64,000 nucleotides of DNA from Aquimonas voraii (GTDB taxonomy: Bacteria > Pseudomonadota > Gammaproteobacteria > Xanthomonadales > Xanthomonadaceae). Below, piece by piece: positions 26,571 to 39,118 of this stretch. The notes under the pieces are model-generated. The model had not been told where the DNA came from, did not search any database, and was given only the letters and a program-made list of their open reading frames with translations. Location of the stretch: positions 496,001 through 560,000 of the forward strand of contig NZ_FNAG01000001.1 in assembly GCF_900101825.1 (NCBI RefSeq). Reading direction: 5' to 3'. Position 1 is the stretch's first letter. Each line of letters opens with the position of its first letter. Position numbers and translations under genes: made by a program.

Positions 26571-28148
26571 ATGCCCGCGCAGCCGCTGTCGTCCACGCCC
26601 AGACCCGAGGCGCAGATCGCGCCCGCGCCGGCGCTGGATTACCTGCGGCGAATTCTGACCGCGCGCGTCTACGAGGTTGCGCGCGAGTCCGAGCTGGAGC
26701 CTGCGCCCCGGCTGTCGGCGCGGCTCGGCAACACGGTGTTGCTGAAGCGCGAGGACAACCAGGCGGTGTTCTCGTTCAAGCTGCGCGGCGCGTACAACAA
26801 GATGGTGCATCTGTCGCCGGAGGCGCGCGCACGTGGCGTACTCGCGGCGTCGGCTGGCAATCATGCGCAGGGCTTGGCCTTGGCCGCGCGCAAGCTCGGC
26901 TGCCGCGCGGTGATCGTGATGCCGGTGACCACGCCGGCGGTGAAGATCGAATCGGTGCGCCGACACGGCGGCGAGAACGTCGAAGTCATCCTGATTGGCG
27001 ACTCCTACAGCGATGCCGCCGCCCACGCGCGCGCGCTTGAACGCGAGCACGGCTACACCTTCGTGCATCCCTTCGACGATCCCGACGTGATCGCCGGGCA
27101 GGGCACGGTGGCGATGGAAATCCTGCGCCAGCACACCGGGCCGCTGCATGCCATCTTCGTGCCGATCGGCGGCGGCGGCATGGCCGCCGGCGTGGCCGCT
27201 TACGTCAAGGCGCTGCGACCCGAGGTGCGGGTGATCGGCGTGCAGACCGAGGATTCGGACGCCATGGCGCGCTCGCTCGAAGCCGGACATCCGGTCACGC
27301 TGGACGACGTCGGCCTGTTCTCCGACGGCACCGCGGTGAAACGTGTCGGCGATGAAACCTTCCGCCTGTGCCGGCTGCATCTCGACGAGGTGCTGCGGGT
27401 CGACACCGATGCCCTCTGCGCGGCGATCAAGGACGTGTTCGAGGACACGCGCAGCCTGCTCGAACCCGCCGGCGCGCTGGCCGTCGCCGGCCTGAAGCAG
27501 TACGTCGCCCGCCAGGGCCTGCGCGGCGAGCCGCTGGTGGCGGTGGCCTCGGGCGCCAACCTCAACTTCGACCGCATGCGTTTCGTCGCCGAGCGCGCCG
27601 AGGTCGGCGAGCAGCGCGAGGCCCTGTTCGCGGTGACCATTCCCGAGGAGCGCGGCAGCTTCCGTCGCTTCGTCAACCTGCTGGGCGGACGCGGCATCAC
27701 CGAGTTCAACTACCGCATCGGCGATGCCTCCGCCGCACACATCTTCGTCGGCATCAGCACCCGCGGCCCCGGCGAGGCCGAGGCCCTGGCGCAGGCCTTC
27801 GCCGACGAAGGCTTCCCGGCGCTGGACCTGACCCACGACGAGCTGGCCAAGCTGCACCTGCGCCACATGATCGGCGGACGCTCGCCGCTGGCCCGCGACG
27901 AGCGCGTCTATCGCTTCGACTTCCCGGAGCGGCCCGGTGCCCTGATCCGCTTCCTTGCAGCCATGAACCCGGACTGGAACATCAGCCTGTTCCACTACCG
28001 CAACCAGGGCGCCGATTACGGCCGCATCCTGGTCGGCCTGCAGGTGCCCGAGAGCGATCGTCCCGCTTTCGACCGCTTCCTGGCTGGGCTGGGTTATCCA
28101 CACAGCAACGAGACCGACAATCCGGCCTACCGCTTGCTGCTGGGCTGA
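26571..28148 (+). CDS. ilvA: Threonine ammonia-lyase, biosynthetic
   Basis: Converts threonine to 2-oxobutanoate and ammonia, the first step of isoleucine synthesis, using pyridoxal phosphate. The 525-residue length fits the long, feedback-controlled form. The PLP lysine is in NQAVFSFKLRGAYNKM (Lys70); the phosphate-binding PIGGGGMAAGVAAY is near residue 200. The last 190 residues hold two ACT-like regulatory units (FAVTIPEERGSFRRFVNLLG and RFDFPERPGALIRFLAAM), where isoleucine and valine act. ATG 26571 follows TTGAGGATT. The gene stands alone, without other ilv genes. Confidence 0.96.
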   Translation: MPAQPLSSTPRPEAQIAPAPALDYLRRILTARVYEVARESELEPAPRLSARLGNTVLLKREDNQAVFSFKLRGAYNKMVHLSPEARARGVLAASAGNHAQGLALAARKLGCRAVIVMPVTTPAVKIESVRRHGGENVEVILIGDSYSDAAAHARALEREHGYTFVHPFDDPDVIAGQGTVAMEILRQHTGPLHAIFVPIGGGGMAAGVAAYVKALRPEVRVIGVQTEDSDAMARSLEAGHPVTLDDVGLFSDGTAVKRVGDETFRLCRLHLDEVLRVDTDALCAAIKDVFEDTRSLLEPAGALAVAGLKQYVARQGLRGEPLVAVASGANLNFDRMRFVAERAEVGEQREALFAVTIPEERGSFRRFVNLLGGRGITEFNYRIGDASAAHIFVGISTRGPGEAEALAQAFADEGFPALDLTHDELAKLHLRHMIGGRSPLARDERVYRFDFPERPGALIRFLAAMNPDWNISLFHYRNQGADYGRILVGLQVPESDRPAFDRFLAGLGYPHSNETDNPAYRLLLG

Positions 28149-28249
28149 AGCGGGGCCCTGAACGGTGCCCAGCGTGCACTTGCAGCATCCCTTGTTTCGG
28201 CTAGGCTGGGGCCCACCTCGGGTTCAGCCAGTCGAGTAAGGAGAACGCC

Positions 28250-28555
28250 ATGAGCAGCCAGGGCAGCGTATGCGGCATGAACCCGAACACCGGCCGCGTG
28301 GTGGTGCGCACCGAAGGCGGCTATACCGTGATGGACATCGAGCGCGGCATCGTCGGTCCGCGCGATGTGCTGGCCGGCCGCATCACCGGGCCCGGCCGGG
28401 CCATCCTGGTCAACACTTCTCGGGAGTCCAGCGAAGTCACCGTGCGCGTGGAAGTCATCGATGCCGCGCTCGACGTCGCGCGCGCGCTGCTGCACGAGGA
28501 CGAGGTCGAGACCGACGTCGCCCGCAGCTGTGCGGAGGGCTCGGGGACGGCGTGA
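28250..28555 (+). CDS. Small conserved-looking protein of unknown function
   Basis: A 101-residue soluble protein with no signal peptide or membrane helix. A beta-rich N-terminal half (GRVVVRTEGGYTVMDIERG, GPGRAILVNTS) is followed by an acidic helix (ALDVARALLHEDEVETDVA). The start is firm: AAGGAG lies eight bases before ATG 28250. Codon usage matches the neighbours. The N-terminal half could be a small OB-like or SH3-like barrel, but I do not recognise a family. Confidence 0.65.
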   Translation: MSSQGSVCGMNPNTGRVVVRTEGGYTVMDIERGIVGPRDVLAGRITGPGRAILVNTSRESSEVTVRVEVIDAALDVARALLHEDEVETDVARSCAEGSGTA

Positions 28556-28560
28556 TGAGC

Positions 28561-28590
28561 CGGGATTGGGGATTCGGGATTGGGGATTGG
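28561..28590. repeat. GGGATTS heptamer cluster
   Basis: GGGATTGGGGATTCGGGATTGG: three to four degenerate copies of the heptamer of the 4552-4635 array, inverted. They begin about two bases after the stop of the preceding gene. The rest of the gap up to 28838 shows no gene. Confidence 0.6.
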
Positions 28591-28838
28591 TGAACAGCGG
28601 GTTTGATCCCTGCCTGCGCTGGCCCCGCCACCGCAACCGGCACCGTCGGCGTCGGGCTCCCGGAGCGGTTTAGGCGCGTTGTCCTCCGGCCGCAACGAAG
28701 TCGGGCCGCGTGCGCGCAGGCCGGTCATCGGCGAACCGCGGTCGAAGGTCGTGTCCCCGCCGCTGAGTCAGCGTGCTCCCGCGGCACTCTCCACTTGACA
28801 ACCGTTCGCTCCCGAACGCCGGATGCAAGGACTCACTC

Positions 28839-30341
28839 ATGCCCCTGCCTGACACTCTGGTCTTCCTGCACGGCTGGTCGGTCACCAGCACCGAAACCTA
28901 TGGCGGCCTGCCGGAGCGGCTGGCGGCCGAGTACGCCGCGCGCGGGCAGACGCTGCGGCTGCGCGACATCCACCTCGGCCGTTATGTGTCTTTCCACGAC
29001 GAGGTGCGCATGGAGGACTTGGCGCGTGCGCTGCAGGCTGCGGTGGAGCGCGAGCTCGGCGCGCTGATCCAGTCCGGCCGGCGCTTCGCGGTGATCACCC
29101 ACAGCACCGGCGGTCCGCTCGCGCGCGAATGGTGGTGGCGCTACTACGTGCAGCCGCGTGGGGCCCCGTCCTGCCCGATGAGTCATCTGGTGATGCTGGC
29201 GCCGGCCAACTTCGGCAGTGCGCTGGCCCAGCTCGGAAAGGGGCGGCTCGGCCGCATCCAGGCCTTCGCGCAGGGCGTGGAGCCCGGAGCCGGCGTGCTC
29301 GACTGGCTGGAGCAGGGCAGCCCCGAGGCCTGGGCCCTGAACGAAGCCTGGTGCCGCGGCCGCTTCGGTGAGCCGGGCGGAGAGCACGGCCGCGGGGTCT
29401 ATCCCTTCGTGCTCACTGGCCAGAGCATCGACCGCAAGCTCTACGACCATCTCAACCCCTACACCGGCGAGAGCGGCAGTGACGGCGTGGTGCGGGTGGC
29501 CTCGGCCAACCTCAATGCGGCCCTGCTGGTGCTGGAGCAGGGCCGCAGTGGCGACCTGCAGCGCCTGGAGCCGGTCGGCGGCCTGAAGCGCGCGCCGCGC
29601 ACGGCGTTCCGCCTGATCGCCGGCGCGGCGCATTCCGGCAAGGCGCGCGGCATCCTGCGCGGCGTGTCGGCGTCGGCGGGCGGGCAGGGGGGCGAGACCG
29701 TGCAGGCGGTGCTGCGCTGCCTCGAAGTCGACTCCAACGCCGCTTACGCGAACGTCTGCGATGCCTTCGAGCGCGAGTCAGAAGTGGTGCAGGACGCCGA
29801 GCGGGTCGAGATCGAAGCCGTGGCAGTGCTGCCCGATCGCGCACATCTGCACGATCGCAGCAGCCTGGTGATCTTCCGCCTGCAGGACAGCGAGGGCGGT
29901 GCGCTCAAGGATTACGACCTCGTGCTCACCGGCGCGCAGGACAGCCCCGACCTGCTGCCCGCGGGCTTCCTGCGCGACCGCCAGCGCAACAGCAGGCACC
30001 CGGGCAGCCTGAGTCTGCTGTTCAACCACGACCTGATGGCCGGCTGCGCCGCGATCCCGGACCCACGCCGTGCGGGCGCCGAACTGCGCGCCGCCCAGCC
30101 CGGGGTCGATCGACTAGGCCTGAAGCTGCGTCCGCGCCCGGAGCAGGGCTTCGTGCGCTACGCACAGGCGGCGATCCAGGCCGAGCCCACCCTGCTGCGG
30201 CAGGTGCTGCGGCCGAACCAGACCACCCTCGTCGACCTGCGGCTGCAGCGTCTGGTGGACCGCGCCAGCGTCGAGTTCGGCGCTGCCGGTGGGGTGCACT
30301 CGTTCAGGGGCGTGAAGCCCAGCGGTGAGTCGGTGCCCTGA
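28839..30341 (+). CDS. Alpha/beta-hydrolase, lipase-like
   Basis: A 500-residue cytoplasmic protein (no signal peptide). The N-terminal third has an alpha/beta-hydrolase core: oxyanion segment TLVFLHGWSV near residue 12, and a nucleophile elbow AVITHSTGGPLAREWW near residue 90, in which Ser is followed by Thr-Gly-Gly instead of the usual GxSxG. LAPANFGSALAQLGKGRLG resembles phospholipase-type hydrolases. The C-terminal half is of unknown fold. ATG 28839 follows AAGGACT; an upstream ATG at 28773 is less likely. Substrate unknown; a lipid or ester is the best guess. Confidence 0.82.
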   Translation: MPLPDTLVFLHGWSVTSTETYGGLPERLAAEYAARGQTLRLRDIHLGRYVSFHDEVRMEDLARALQAAVERELGALIQSGRRFAVITHSTGGPLAREWWWRYYVQPRGAPSCPMSHLVMLAPANFGSALAQLGKGRLGRIQAFAQGVEPGAGVLDWLEQGSPEAWALNEAWCRGRFGEPGGEHGRGVYPFVLTGQSIDRKLYDHLNPYTGESGSDGVVRVASANLNAALLVLEQGRSGDLQRLEPVGGLKRAPRTAFRLIAGAAHSGKARGILRGVSASAGGQGGETVQAVLRCLEVDSNAAYANVCDAFERESEVVQDAERVEIEAVAVLPDRAHLHDRSSLVIFRLQDSEGGALKDYDLVLTGAQDSPDLLPAGFLRDRQRNSRHPGSLSLLFNHDLMAGCAAIPDPRRAGAELRAAQPGVDRLGLKLRPRPEQGFVRYAQAAIQAEPTLLRQVLRPNQTTLVDLRLQRLVDRASVEFGAAGGVHSFRGVKPSGESVP

Positions 30342-30524
30342 GTCGCGGGCCGGTCGGGTCCTGCGCCGCCGCAGGTCGCCTTTGGCGCGGAGGTGGCCCG
30401 TCATCGCTCGACGCTTCTCGGATGCCGTCCCGAAGGGCCCTTGGGTCGCTTCGATCTCCAAGCGCCCCCCGGGCTCAAGCCCGGCGGGCGGCGCGCTTGT
30501 CCAAGCTCTGCTCCGCTGCGCGGC

Positions 30525-31610
30525 TCAAAAGCTGTACTGCGCACGCAGCCCGGTGAAGTGCCCGCTGTAGTCGCCGGGGCGGCTCACCCGCAGGCTGCGG
30601 TCGGCGTCGAAGTCGCCGTACTGGGCGGCGAACTGCCAGCGTGCACCCACATAAACGGTGGCGGCCAGGCCGATCTGGGTTTGTGCGCCGAGGTGGGCAC
30701 CGCCCAGGTCGAAGTCGACCCGACTGATGCGCGCCGCCAGCTCGAAGGCGAGGCTGCCGGCCTCGAAGCTCGGCTTGCGCAGCGCGCCGTCGCGCAGGCT
30801 GCGAGCGTGCCCGCCGCTCAGCCAGCTGGCCTGCAGCGTGGCGCCGCGACCCTCGGGGTCATCGCCGGCGCGCTGGCCACGCAGGGCGAAGGCCTCGCCC
30901 TGCAGGGTCCAGCTGCCGCGCAGCCAGGCCGCTTCCGCGCCGAGGCGCAGGCTGTCGTCGGTATTCGCGAAGTTGCCGAGATCCAGCGGCGCCAGCGGCA
31001 GCAGCCGCGACTCCGGGCGCGCGCGCAGGCGCAGGCGCTCGTCTTCGCGGGCCTCATAGGCCGCCGCGAGGCCAAGGTGTAGATCGGGGCGGGCGACACT
31101 GACGAGTCGCAGGGCCGCACCGGCCGTGCCCGAAACCTGTTCCGCGGTGCCGGCAAAGCCGCCGGCCTGCAGCTGCATGTCGCCGAGCCGCTGGGTCCAC
31201 ATCAGGCCGACCCGGCGGCCGAAGTTCGAGGCATCGTGCACCTGCGAGCGCTCCAGCAGCATGAGGTCGCGCGAGGAGCCCTGCTCCTCCAGCGAGAAAG
31301 GCTGTTTGTACTGGCCGATGCGCAGCTTGCCGGCGCCCAGGGGCAGATCGGCGTAGACGTCGGTGACCGTGCCGATGGCGAAGTCCCATTCGCCGCGCAG
31401 CTCCAGGCCCGAGCTGTGGCGAGCGCGCAGGCCAACGCGTGAGCGCCGCGCACCGTCGGCATCGCCATCGCTGCCGCCGTCCACGCGATACTCGATGTAA
31501 TCGTGCTGAAACGAACCGGCTGGCGTGAAGCTCCAGTCGGAGGCGCTGCACAAGGTGGAGGCGGGCAGCAGGACAGCGGCCACGTACAGGGCGGGACGGT
31601 GCAGGCGCAT
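30525..31610 (-). CDS. OprO/OprP-type phosphate-selective porin
   Basis: A 361-residue outer-membrane protein: signal peptide (ALYVAAVLLPASTLCSAS), an N-terminal strand segment with DGARRSRVGLRARHSSGLELRGEWDFA typical of the phosphate porin family, then KLRIGQYKQPFSLEEQGSSRDLMLLERS, the most characteristic motif, and barrel strands ending in the terminal SF. It would admit phosphate or polyphosphate across the outer membrane. I chose ATG 31610, since the only upstream start in frame is a TTG. A Pho box with a matching -10 box lies directly upstream, which supports the identification. Confidence 0.9.
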   Translation of the reverse strand: MRLHRPALYVAAVLLPASTLCSASDWSFTPAGSFQHDYIEYRVDGGSDGDADGARRSRVGLRARHSSGLELRGEWDFAIGTVTDVYADLPLGAGKLRIGQYKQPFSLEEQGSSRDLMLLERSQVHDASNFGRRVGLMWTQRLGDMQLQAGGFAGTAEQVSGTAGAALRLVSVARPDLHLGLAAAYEAREDERLRLRARPESRLLPLAPLDLGNFANTDDSLRLGAEAAWLRGSWTLQGEAFALRGQRAGDDPEGRGATLQASWLSGGHARSLRDGALRKPSFEAGSLAFELAARISRVDFDLGGAHLGAQTQIGLAATVYVGARWQFAAQYGDFDADRSLRVSRPGDYSGHFTGLRAQYSF

Positions 31611-31644
31611 GGGCTGGGATCCGGTGGAGAGGGTCAAGGCGAAG

Positions 31645-31678
31645 AGAATATTGCGGAGAGATGGCAGTTTTGTGACAC
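31645..31678 (-). promoter_or_regulatory. Pho box and -10 element of the porin gene
   Basis: On the minus strand GTGTCAC-AAAA-CTGCCAT (31678-31661) fits the Pho box CTGTCAT-N4-CTGTCAT: five of seven and six of seven, with an AT-rich spacer of the right length. Ten bases downstream is TATTCT (31650-31645), a good -10 box at the spacing expected for PhoB-activated promoters. Transcription would start just upstream of the porin gene. Confidence 0.65.
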
Positions 31679-31889
31679 CTTGGCCCGCGTGATGTCCCCC
31701 ACGGGCCTTGAAAATCGGCCCGGCGCCGCCCTGCGGGCACGTGCCGTAAGCCTGCTGTCATTATTCCTTCATGCCGGCACGCGCTTCTCGCCGCTGCCGC
31801 GCAGCGCCGTGCACCCACCAAGCCGGGTAGCCCGGGTCCGAACGCTCTCCACTTGTAGCGATGGCGCGTTTCCTGCTTCGCTGCGAGGC

Positions 31890-33548
31890 ATGGTCCGCCT
31901 CCTTTCCTGCTTCGCACTGTGGCTGCTCCTGGCTGGCTCGCTGCCGGTCCGCGCCGCCGCGGGCGAGTTTCCGCTGGACGTGCGCGTCCTCCCCGCCGAG
32001 TCAGAGCCTGCCGCCGTAGCGCGGCCCTTGCCGGAGCCCGGCTGGCGCAACCGCGTGCTGTCCAGCGCCGCGCCGCGCGCGACCCTGCTGATCCGTCCGC
32101 AGTCAGGGGCCTGGCCACCCGGCGACTGGGTGCTGCAGTTGCGCATCTCGCCCCTGCATCGCGTGCAGCTTGAGCAGGGCGAGCAGCGCAGCGCTTGGAC
32201 GCGTGGCCTCAACCCGCAGCCGGGGCTGCATGCCGGCCACGGCGACGTGGCGTTCGCCCTGGCCGAATTGCCGCCGGGCAACGCCCCGCTGCGCGTGCAT
32301 CTGGACTCAAGTGGCGTGCTCGCCTCCACGATCGCCCTGCGCCTGCTGCCCGCCGATGAGTATCGGGCGCAGGACGCCGCCTGGCTGGCCTATGCCGGCG
32401 CCACGCTTGCAGTGATGGTGGCCATGGCGATGATGGCCCTGCTGTTCGCAGCCTACCTGCGCGATTCAAGCTTTCTCTGGTACGCCGGCTATCTGCTGGC
32501 CTACGTGTGGATCCTCGGGTTGCAGAGCGGGTTTCTCGCCGCTCCCCTGGGCTTGAGCTTTACCGCCGGGGGCAGCCCGCTTTCCGGGCGTATCGCCACC
32601 GCCGCCGCCGTGGCCTGCGCCGCCATGTTCCTCGATCGCTTCGCCCACCTTGATGTGTACGCCCCCCGCCTGCGTCGCGGCCTGCACCTTCTGGCCGGCG
32701 CGATCGTTCTCTCCAGCCTCGCCTCGGTGCTGCCTTCCGAAGCATGGGTGCAGGCTGCGCGCGCGCTGACCAACCCGCTGATCATCCTCGGCGGTCCGCT
32801 GCTGCTGGTGACGGCGCTGTGGGCCGCCCTGCGCGGCTCGCGCTATGCCCTGATCTTCGCCATCGGTTGGGCGCCCCTGCTGGCGGTGACGGTGATGGGC
32901 AGCCTGCAGATGTTCGGCCTGTTCAGCGCCTGGCGCTGGCTGGACAACGCTGGCATGGGCGCCGGCGCTTTCGAGGCATTGGTGCTGTCGGCAGGCCTCG
33001 CCTACCGCAGCATGGAGTTGCGCCGCGATCGCGACTCGGCGCGCCACCTCGCCGACGTCGATCCCTTGACTGGCCTGCTCAATCGCCGGGCCTGGAGCGA
33101 ACGCGTGCGCCGCCTGATGGCGGACCAGCCCGATGGGCTCTGCGTGCTGTTCATCGACCTCGATCACTTCAAGGCCCTGAACGACGCCCACGGCCATGAC
33201 CTCGGCGACCGCGCCCTGGCCGATGTCGCCGCCTGCCTCAAGCGCAGTCTGCGCGCCCATGACCTGCTGGCTCGCCACGGTGGCGAGGAGCTGGTCGCTG
33301 CGCTGCCGCGCTGTGGCCTCGATGCGGCCGCCCGCATCGCCGAACAGCTGCGCCGCGCTGCCTCGAACCTGCGCTTCGCCGCCGAGGGCCCGCAGGGGGA
33401 ATCGCCCAGGCTCACCTTGAGCATTGGTGTGGCACGCCAGCGCCCGGGCGAATCGCTCGAATCCCTGATCCGTCGCGCCGACGCCGCGATGTACACCGCC
33501 AAGCGCAGCGGGCGTGATCGGGTCGAGGTCGATCGGGAGGGCGCTTGA
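31890..33548 (+). CDS. 7TM-DISM diguanylate cyclase
   Basis: A 552-residue inner-membrane signalling protein. After a signal peptide come a periplasmic beta-rich domain (about residues 25-165), seven predicted membrane helices (about 175-375) and a cytoplasmic GGDEF domain (about 390-545). The active site reads RHGGEELVA, an intact GGEEL, and is preceded by DPLTGLLNRRAW and FIDLDHFKALNDAHGHDLGD; it should make cyclic di-GMP from GTP. The periplasmic part resembles 7TMR-DISM sensors, which may bind sugars. ATG 31890 is preceded by GAGG and gives the signal peptide. It is divergent from the Pho-controlled porin. Confidence 0.9.
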   Translation: MVRLLSCFALWLLLAGSLPVRAAAGEFPLDVRVLPAESEPAAVARPLPEPGWRNRVLSSAAPRATLLIRPQSGAWPPGDWVLQLRISPLHRVQLEQGEQRSAWTRGLNPQPGLHAGHGDVAFALAELPPGNAPLRVHLDSSGVLASTIALRLLPADEYRAQDAAWLAYAGATLAVMVAMAMMALLFAAYLRDSSFLWYAGYLLAYVWILGLQSGFLAAPLGLSFTAGGSPLSGRIATAAAVACAAMFLDRFAHLDVYAPRLRRGLHLLAGAIVLSSLASVLPSEAWVQAARALTNPLIILGGPLLLVTALWAALRGSRYALIFAIGWAPLLAVTVMGSLQMFGLFSAWRWLDNAGMGAGAFEALVLSAGLAYRSMELRRDRDSARHLADVDPLTGLLNRRAWSERVRRLMADQPDGLCVLFIDLDHFKALNDAHGHDLGDRALADVAACLKRSLRAHDLLARHGGEELVAALPRCGLDAAARIAEQLRRAASNLRFAAEGPQGESPRLTLSIGVARQRPGESLESLIRRADAAMYTAKRSGRDRVEVDREGA

Positions 33549-33856
33549 GCGCGTCTGACTGCGTGCTTCTGCCGCCCCGGCCGATGCGCCTGGCCGAGGC
33601 CGCGGATGCGCTGGCGCAGGTGTTGGGAACCGTCAGGCCGACCTGGGTCGAGCGCTGGCTCGCCAATCAGGACTACGACTTCTGCTCTCGGCGGTGCGCC
33701 GCCGGCTTCGACAGCGAGCTCCGCTGTGCTGGCTGGGAGCGCGAGTCCCCGCAGACTGAATTCCGGCTGTTCGGGCTGTCGCCGCCTGACCCGCAGTGGC
33801 AGCCTCTGGTGCAGCAGGCCGGCTGGCAGTTCGGCGCGTCCACCCCCTCGACCTGA
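33545..33856 (+). CDS. Hypothetical small protein overlapping the GGDEF gene
   Basis: Open frame of 103 residues starting with TTG 33545 overlapping the cyclase TGA, or with ATG 33584. It contains several Trp and Cys residues and WVERWLANQDYDFCSRRC. There is no signal peptide or membrane segment. The overlap suggests translational coupling. It has no recognisable family, and its reality rests on codon pattern and position only. Confidence 0.45.
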   Translation: MSASDCVLLPPRPMRLAEAADALAQVLGTVRPTWVERWLANQDYDFCSRRCAAGFDSELRCAGWERESPQTEFRLFGLSPPDPQWQPLVQQAGWQFGASTPST

Positions 33857-33881
33857 GCCCCTTCACGTGAGTCCGCGCTGA

Positions 33882-36553
<2,672 letters not shown>

Positions 36554-36583
36554 GCGGCCTGCGCCGCGAGGCCCGATCCTTAG

Positions 36584-37909
<1,326 letters not shown>

Positions 37910-37933
37910 ACCCCGCGCCCCGCCTGGGCCCGC

Positions 37934-38281
37934 ATGTTCCGACTCGCCATCCTTGCCCTGCTTGCCCTGCTGGTCTACCTGCAGGTGCAGCTGTGGACCG
38001 GTGCGGGCGGGCGGGCCCAGGTCGAGGAGCTGGCGAAGGCCGTCGAGCGCCAGCGTGTCGAGAACCGCCAGCTGGAGCAGCGCAATGCCGCGCTGGAAGC
38101 CGAGGTTCTCGATCTCAAGGAAGGCGCGTCCGCGGTCGAAGAGCGAGCGCGCGCCGAGCTGGGCATGATCCAGCCCGGCGAGGTGTTCTACCGCGTGGTG
38201 GATGGCGACAAGGTGCCTGAGCCGGCGTCCTCCGAGCCCGTCGAGGGCACACCCACCGCCGTGTCGCGTCCGCGGCAATGA
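37934..38281 (+). CDS. ftsB: Cell division protein FtsB
   Basis: A 115-residue bitopic inner-membrane protein of the FtsQLB divisome complex. One N-terminal membrane helix (about residues 3-20) is followed by a periplasmic leucine-zipper-like coiled coil (about 28-70) and the conserved ARAELGMIQPGEVFYRVVD. The location between eno and ispD is the classic one. The C-terminal tail is longer and Pro-rich, without clear function. Confidence 0.95.
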   Translation: MFRLAILALLALLVYLQVQLWTGAGGRAQVEELAKAVERQRVENRQLEQRNAALEAEVLDLKEGASAVEERARAELGMIQPGEVFYRVVDGDKVPEPASSEPVEGTPTAVSRPRQ

Positions 38282-38988
38282 GTCCGCGCGTCTGGGCGGT
38301 ACTCCCCGCCGCTGGCAGCGGCCAGCGCATGGGCTCCGCCGTTCCCAAGCAGTACCTGACGCTGGCTGGAGGCAGCGTGCTCGAGCACAGCCTGCGCGCG
38401 GTGCTGGCCCATCCCGAGGTGGCCGGCGCCGTGGTTGCGCTCAGTGCGGGCGACGCGCGCTGGCCGGGTTGGACAACGCTCGATGGCAAGCCCGTCCTGC
38501 GCGTCGAGGGCGGTGCCGAGCGCGCCGACAGCGTGCGTGCCGCGCTGCGCTTGCTGGCCGCGCGGGAGGATGCCGACGCGCTGTGGGCGCTGGTGCACGA
38601 TGCGGCGCGGCCGTGTCTGCGTGCGGAAGATCTCGATCGCCTGATCTCGCGCTGCCTTGCGGCAGGCGAGGGCGGTCTGCTGGCGGCGCCGGTACGCGAC
38701 ACGCTGAAGCGCGTGGATCCCGCGCGACCAGCTCGCGATCAGCGCGCGCTCGGCACCGAGCCGCGCGCAGGCCTGTGGCGCGCGCTGACGCCGCAGCTGT
38801 TTCCCCTGCAGGCGCTGCTGGCTGCCCTGGAGGCGGCCGAGGCGCAGTCGCCCGCGGTCACCGACGAGGCCATGGCCATGGAGCGCGCTGGCGTGCGGCC
38901 TTTGCTGGTGGAAGGCGCGGACGACAATCTCAAGATCACGACCCCGGCCGATCTGGCGCTGGCGGAGTTCCTGCTCAGCCGCCGCTGA
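38278..38988 (+). CDS. ispD: 2-C-methyl-D-erythritol 4-phosphate cytidylyltransferase
   Basis: Adds CMP to methylerythritol phosphate in the non-mevalonate isoprenoid pathway. 236 residues with the N-terminal PAAGSGQRMGSAVPKQYL nucleotide-binding loop, VHDAARPCL and PVRDTLKRVD, and ATPQL-like TPQLFPLQALL. Its ATG overlaps the ftsB stop (ATGA). The partner ispF, often next in line, is not here; a homoserine dehydrogenase gene converges instead. Confidence 0.96.
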   Translation: MSPRVWAVLPAAGSGQRMGSAVPKQYLTLAGGSVLEHSLRAVLAHPEVAGAVVALSAGDARWPGWTTLDGKPVLRVEGGAERADSVRAALRLLAAREDADALWALVHDAARPCLRAEDLDRLISRCLAAGEGGLLAAPVRDTLKRVDPARPARDQRALGTEPRAGLWRALTPQLFPLQALLAALEAAEAQSPAVTDEAMAMERAGVRPLLVEGADDNLKITTPADLALAEFLLSRR

Positions 38989-39118
38989 GCTCGCCACGCT
39001 CCGGTTTCGCAGGGGTGACATGGTGCGCCTCTCGAAGAGGGGCGTCCGCGCTTCACATCCAACGGCGAGCGACAAGCCCACGCGCAGGGCCGGTCGGCCG
39101 GGGGTGGGGTGCAGGTTC

